From Datnioides undecimradiatus (taxonomy: Eukaryota; Chordata; Actinopteri; Lobotiformes; Datnioididae), in assembly GCA_008933995.1 (NCBI GenBank), contig WARS01000046.1, forward strand, positions 6,000,026-6,064,025: 64,000 nucleotides of DNA, read 5' to 3'. The position numbers were made by a program, and so were the translations under genes. Below, piece by piece: positions 58,000 to 64,000 of the stretch (the first letter of the stretch is position 1; each line of letters opens with the position of its first letter). The notes below the pieces were generated by a model that saw nothing but the letters and a program-made list of their open reading frames with translations, was not told the origin of the DNA and did no database searches.

Positions 58000-60900
58000 A
58001 TATACATGTTTTGTTTTTTTGGTGTTTGTTTTTGGTATTTGTGATTTCATTTTAATTTTCACAATTTTGAAATATTGAGACAATGGATATAACCAGCTTA
58101 TGCTGAAAAGGGATGAGGTAATTTGTCACCTCAAATATGTAATTAACCACAATTTCCCTTGGTCCAAACTTAAGAGCTTTATTTTGTTCTTGTCTGAGTC
58201 AAAAGCTGCTGAAGCTAAACAACCAAATTTCAGCCCATTTATTACCTAATGAACTCATATCCAAGCAGAAGGTTTTTTTTTTTACTAGTGCCACTGATGT
58301 TTGCTCTGATGTACCCTCCAAAAAACTCTTTCAATTCCAAAACCTCTATCAAGCAGATGTCTTCGGGTTTCATCTAATCAGTTATTTCATAGCCTGAGTT
58401 TGACATTTCCCTCTGTATTTTTAGCATCTTTAAAGTTTCCAGGGTTACTGGAGACCAGATGTATCATAAGGCAGCAAAAGACAGACACTCACATTTACAT
58501 TTTAAAATACAGTATCTTTGACTCAGATATAATTGCACATGCAGCTCATGAATACAGTCCTGATCAACCACAGTGCTCACCTACGTTGCATATTGTTAGT
58601 TGAAGAATTTTGATATATTGGCCAACAGTATGATGGGTATTTCTTTGACTATTCAATGACATTACAACACTGGGTCACCTGCTGCTCTGCTAAACAGACT
58701 GACGGTGATGTATCACCAGCATTACTGTGCCAGTGTGCCTTTTGATACACATAGCATCAGCTCTGTTGCCTGTTGGCTCATGTCTCTCCTAAAACCTAAA
58801 AAAATGTCCCTTCTGCTTCTGGGCACATACACGCACGAGTGGACACACACACACATAGAGTATGCTTATAATCAGTAGTGAAATTCGGGGAATGAGTGTG
58901 AGTCCAATGTGCTGCTTTGGTCACAGGGACTGGATGCGGATATGTGGGTGGTAAATGGGACAGATGCTTCCCTTATCGGCACATTCAATATCCTCCCTTC
59001 ACCCATTGTGTTTCTTTTGCTGAAAACACCCACCAGACAGATATTAAAACCTGATGCAATCATGAAGAGCCTCAGCCATCACACCATCTGAGAGCTCAGA
59101 ACAGAATGACACAGATGGAAAGGATAATAAAACACTGGCAAAACAGAGCAACGTGAAAGTTGTGCAGCTGTTTCTGATGACGCTGACTGGGATTGGCTTG
59201 TTTGTCAGTTGTAGAGGCTCATTAAAATAGACCTCTGTTGTCATTGCATCCTATCTGTCTGCTTGTGTGTAGTAGGGATTTGACATCATCATCCTCATCA
59301 TATGGAGTCAGCTTATTTATTTTTTTATATCAAAAACTTTACTTAAAACAACAAAAAAGATGTGATTTTCTAAAATTATGTCTCTTCTCAAAAAGTTTAC
59401 ACATTTTTTGAAATTAATTAAAAAATACAACACTGGAATGAAATGCTGGCATTGAAACAGCTGAGTTTTTATTTCTCCACATAACCCAAGACTTATCATG
59501 GTTGCTCCGCATTTATGTCATGTCAAAGAGACCAGTTCCTTTTCTGTGCTCATCTAATGACAGTGAAATCAGTTAATTTAAAAAAAAAAAAAATGTAGAT
59601 GTGTTTTAAAAGATAGACAGGCCTCAAGGCTAAATTTGTAAATAAATAATTTAAATGATATTAAAAAGTAACAATTCACCAGGCCCCCTTGAAGGAAAGC
59701 AATATTAATGGACAGGACTGTGTCATAAAAGAAATAATACAGTTGACATTCACTCACAGGTAACTTACATTTGACACTGAAATGAAAAATGGTGAACAGA
59801 AATCATTAAAACATGTCCAATGTACAACAGACTATAGTTGCATATTCTGACTTCATGTTTGTTTGTAATGTTTGCAGTGTAATACAGACACTGAAGTACA
59901 TACCATTGGTTTCTGAGCAGGTTGTAAATTTATCCAAGAAATATATACTGTAAATATAAATAACATTGACTCAACATCAATAAAGTGGCACAAAATCTGC
60001 ATAAAGTTTTTATTGAAATCAGTTATCACTGCGTTCACTTTCTGTTGTATTTACATTCTTCTAAATATTGCAGATACATTTCTTACTTCCTCTGCCATTG
60101 TGTCTTAGCATTTCATACCCAATGTTTTTCCCTTTTTTTCATTTTGAAACTTCTGCTCATCAGTCAGCCATCAGTATCTTCACTTTGATGAAATTGGCTG
60201 ACAGCCTACAGATAGGCCCAAGCCCAATCACTTATACAAAATCAGCCCTCTCTTCTTGTTCTTCCATCTCTTCATTTCCTCCCATTGCTCTTTTGTCTCC
60301 ATGCCTCCTAGCAATCAGAGCTTAACATCGTCTAACATCATCTCTGCCCCCAAATTACAGAACTCTATCATGGGCACTTTTCTGGTAAACTCCTGGGTGG
60401 ATCCCTCTTTTCAAACACCACACAACTAGATAAAACAAATCTCACACTCATCACTGTGGTGCAACGCTGTTTTATTCTCCATTTCATCCATATAGTGACT
60501 ATCAGTTCTTTGAAGAGCATTGTGTTGATGAAACCCATCAGATAGTTTTCACTTTCTTCAGATCTATCTGAATTTCTTAACTTTCATCCAGCTTGGCTGC
60601 AGGTTTCTGATCTTGTCATGTCTTCCAGCTTGCTCCAATAGCGGAAATGGTTGTAGCACATGATCAACCTCATGTTCAAAGTTGTCAGTAAATGTTCCAA
60701 AAAATAGCTTTATTTTAGATATTAAGCACTGTACCTGCTGTTTTCCTGTTGCAATTGCTTTCTTCACACCCCCAAATATTTGGCATTAGTCAATGATTAA
60801 TCACATCTTTGAAATTAAACTCAACCTGGCACCTAAAAAAAGGAATGTCTTAACACGACCTGTGCAGACCCAAGTGAGATCTAGTTTCTACCCATAAACA

Positions 60901-63900
60901 ACATTTATTTGTTATGAAACAAGGAATATTTGTCAAAGAATGCCAGGTTTATGTTAAGTTAATATTTAGGAAAAACTAGTGACTGATTGGACAAACAACA
61001 CAACAATTTTTATGTGCTGTAAGGAGTTTGTTTTTAACATCAGCAATACCAATAACAGAAGTGGGGGTACCAATCAGTCACCATGATGTTGTTTAAAGTA
61101 ATTATACAAGAATATCGCAATTGGTTTGTATAGGGAAAGGCTCTAGAACAACTATTTGTTGGCTTTGTTGTAGTGGGCTGCTAGCAGGTGGCATGTGTAT
61201 GTGTTATGTACCTGCGTACTGTGTGAAAACCCTTCTGAAACTACAGGAACTGCCAGTGACTGTTGGTATGCATTAATTAAGATTCATGCAATTTTAAAAT
61301 GCATCATACTCAATCGTGTTTTTATTTTTATTTGACATGCACAAGGATGTTCAGTTCTGATTAATGACTGCCCACACTCCCCAAAACAGCTCCCTTTTGT
61401 TCTTTGAGAATATGAGAATCACTTCTGGAAATTCATTCAACGTACTATGTTGCCTGCGGGATATTTTCAGCATCGCCACACAAGACTGTTTATTAAACGA
61501 AGCACAGGGCGGTTGAGAATTACATAAGAGCTCGTAGCTCTGGAGCTGTTGTTTACATGCCCATGGTGATAAAAATCTTCAGCATCTCATTGTGGTGTGA
61601 TTGTGACATTGTCCTGCAAATATATCTCACTTGTGCAGCCTCCTGGTTCTTAAGACTGACAGCAGGGACTTCTCTTGCATCGACTTGCACACAAATACAA
61701 ATGTCCTAAGGAAGGACAGGCACACACACTCACAGTCATAAGAGTGTCAAGTCATAGCATTATGACGTGAGTGTAAAGATAATATAAACAGTTTAGTTCT
61801 CTCTACTAACTTATCTCTCACTTTCTTACCTGCAAAGAACTTCCTTCTGGAAAGTAGAAGTAGCTGTTGAAATGGAGGAGAGGGGTTTTTTGCACAGCCA
61901 TGGGCTACAAGCAAGCTGAGAGGTGGACATGACAGAGTGGCATGACTGCTCAAGTAGCGAAGCAACCCTTCACAGTGGGCCAAGGAGATGGCTGTTAGTA
62001 AGAGTGAGAGCTTGGGCCAAGAGTCCTGACAGCTTAGCTCGTGGGCTGCAGTTTATAGTGGAATTTTCAAGCTGACCCACTGAACATGCTTCTTGGGGGT
62101 GATAGATGCAGCTAGTTGGATTTCATCAGCACCGGTAGTTGTCTCAAATTCATACCTGCCTTTTTTTCCGGAGGGATGCATCATAAAAATAAGGCTGAGT
62201 ATGTTTTATTCTGTGATGTGCAAATGAAAGTGTACAGTGAACAAAACTTTTGAAAGACAAGTGCTTTGGGAGGATGCTTGTTTTATATTTTGAAAATTTG
62301 AAATACAGTATACCATAAAACCTTGGTGCATGACACATCTTTTGAAAAAAGACAACCATGCCTAAAATGAATACTGTCTACTGTATTTGTTTTTACTTGT
62401 CAAGCAGTATCAGAATGATAGTCAGTTTCCAAAACAACAGGCCAGGCATTTGTTGAGGGAAGTAAAATCCACCCATAAATCTTGTGTTGACTCAGTATCA
62501 TTTGCTGTGTAATAATGTTTTTCTGACTCCACTGCGTATTGAAATCACATTTCAACACACACTGGAAGGCCTATTTTTAGCCTCAAGAATGCAAACTGTA
62601 GACCTCTGCATTTACCTACATTGTTTGAAGGCATTTAATGCGGCTGTTATTCCCCATTAATTATTTTTCATATTTTCATTTTCATTCATCACTTTCTTGT
62701 TCTTCACACCAGTAAGTATTGAGTAATAGAGACTGTGGTTTTTGTTGGAAAAAATTAGATTGATGACATGGCCACCTTCATGACAAAGGTCAAACTTCAA
62801 ATGCTTGAAATGTTGTGTGCAAATGTGTCTGATGCATATGTTTTGGGGGTTGAAGGGGTGGTGAAGTTCATGTTTGACTGCAGTTGCTTGTGTGTGAGGA
62901 CGCACCATTGAAATTGATCCACGGACCCAAACCTTTTCCAATTCTCTACCCATGAAGGTGCCAAACTAAACTAACACCAGACAAAAAAACAACGAGACAG
63001 TGTTGTCAAACCTATGCAGCCAATGAGGCACCTGCCAGTGCTCTTCCTTGAATCTTACTGTCTTCTCAATAATTGATGTCATATATCATCTGTTTTTAGA
63101 TAGTACAGCTTTTCAGAGGGCATATTATCAGCCAGACAATGCAGTAGTATAATGTCTACAAAAGATATAAGAAAACAACAACAGAACTGGCTGATGGGAA
63201 AGCATGCAATGTGTGGGGAGGAAAAAAGTGGAGGTATCTCAGACAAGGGAAAAGAAAGAGGAGAATAGTGAAGAGAGTAGTGTAAGAGTAAGGGATGGGT
63301 TAAGGCGCAAGATGAGAGGAAATGGGAGGGTGGTAGAATAGAGAATGAGGTTCATTGCCAGTCAGTAGATGGCCCAGATTAGATCACAAACTCTGCTGTT
63401 TTACCAGAGCAATTTGCAAAAAGACCAAAGAAAAACAGAGTAGGCTTGTATAGGCAGGGTGGAAACTAAAAATAAAGTTTTATTTAGAGACCAAAGGGTG
63501 GAACAGGAGTTGAAACAGTGGGTAAAGATGAAAAAATCCTGTTTCATAAAAAATGTGTGTATAGAAAGTTACTTTAAGTCTGTGATTGACATTCAGTGAC
63601 GATTGACACCGCAAATTACATAATACAATGGCATTGATGTAGCTCAGCAAATACTATGGGTAAGGGCAGAATAGAGGATCATAGAGCCTGTAAGGAGTTG
63701 ATAGTGTGTATTGGATTAGTAGTGGAATTTTTCAGTACATGTTTATATTTTTCTTTCCTTTTAGGTGCAGAATAATAACAGAAACAGAGATATTAGGCAA
63801 TCAGTATTAAATTTTACATTTAGGCATGATATCTTTTGTGCACAAAAAGTTTGAATTGGTTTAATAAGCCACTATGGAAATTAAGGCAGTAAAGTTGATG

Positions 63901-64000
63901 ACTGGATATTTCTTACTCAGATCCATGTTGGGACCCATAGTTAACTTCTCGTTATATGTTTTTATTCACATGATATACATGATGCAAACATCAATACATC
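58000..64000. other. downstream intergenic segment G
   Basis: No gene seen. It contains a T-run near 58,272, an A-run near 59,579, complex blocks around 58,880 to 59,240 and 61,490 to 61,640, and a purine-rich stretch at 63,190 to 63,345. Open frames up to 98 residues are unrelated to known families as far as I can tell. Confidence 0.75.
63190..63345 (+). repeat. purine-rich (GA) low-complexity stretch
   Basis: About 155 bp dominated by G and A on the + strand (gaggaaaaaagtggagg, gggaaaagaaagaggaga, gagaggaaatgggaggg). It is not a regular tandem repeat. Confidence 0.6.

Larger units (their letters stand above)
53000..58000. other. downstream intergenic segment F
   Basis: No gene seen. It contains a perfect NRF1-type palindrome (53,160), imperfect CA tracts (53,912 to 53,955; 57,737 to 57,772) and a 22-bp perfect palindrome (55,678). 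A 169-residue open frame (53,706 to 54,215) is the longest of the intergenic part but has no recognisable domain. Confidence 0.75.

Noticed and set aside
1-64000. CRISPR arrays, operons, tRNA or rRNA genes
   Set aside because: No spaced direct repeats, no tRNA A and B boxes with cloverleaf potential that I could see, and clearly vertebrate intron-exon structure.

Overview
The window is vertebrate genomic DNA, almost certainly from a teleost fish. It holds large introns bounded by GT..AG, abundant (CA)n microsatellites, and decayed dispersed elements of types I associate from memory with spiny-rayed fish genomes. There is no prokaryotic gene organisation. Nearly every long open frame is chance. 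The only protein-coding gene I can support is the 3' end of utrophin (utrn), on the + strand.

Utrn, 489 to about 35,995. Thirteen coding exons splice in one frame and encode the last 446 residues (first tyrosine split at the incoming junction). In order they cover the end of the EF-hand region, the ZZ zinc finger, the syntrophin-binding segment, two leucine-rich coiled-coil stretches and a short tail ending S-R-P-Q-V-M-stop. Exon lengths 158, 167, 112, 137, 39, 66 and 66 equal human dystrophin exons 67 to 73, from memory; the next five (162, 238, 76, 84, 26) differ. Signatures such as LISMCPEQYE, MERSNGS followed by TDSSSATGS, and the SRPQ-x-M end identify utrophin rather than dystrophin or DRP2. 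I use dystrophin exon numbers throughout; subtract five for human utrophin numbering. In the cell this part of the protein docks utrophin on beta-dystroglycan (with the upstream WW domain) and recruits dystrobrevin and syntrophins. Residues are numbered from the split tyrosine.

The terminal exon carries only two sense codons and a long 3' UTR with two good poly(A) signals (35,360 and 35,973). A perfect let-7 8-mer lies between them, so poly(A) choice could decide let-7 control. Skipping the 26-bp exon 78 would open a 65-residue alternative tail, recalling dystrophin exon 78 skipping.

From 35,996 to 64,000 I find no exon, RNA gene or intact mobile element. This fits a gene-poor interval downstream of utrn. 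It holds microsatellites, transposon relics, blocks of complex sequence that could be conserved non-coding elements, and several discrete motifs: a perfect DR1 nuclear-receptor site, a compact YY1 plus ETS cluster, a 22-bp perfect palindrome and a 12-bp NRF1-type palindrome. I found no convincing undescribed biological system. The best leads are the alternative C-terminus, the let-7 and poly(A) arrangement, the downstream motif sites and the CpG-rich intron patch at 6,240 to 6,475.
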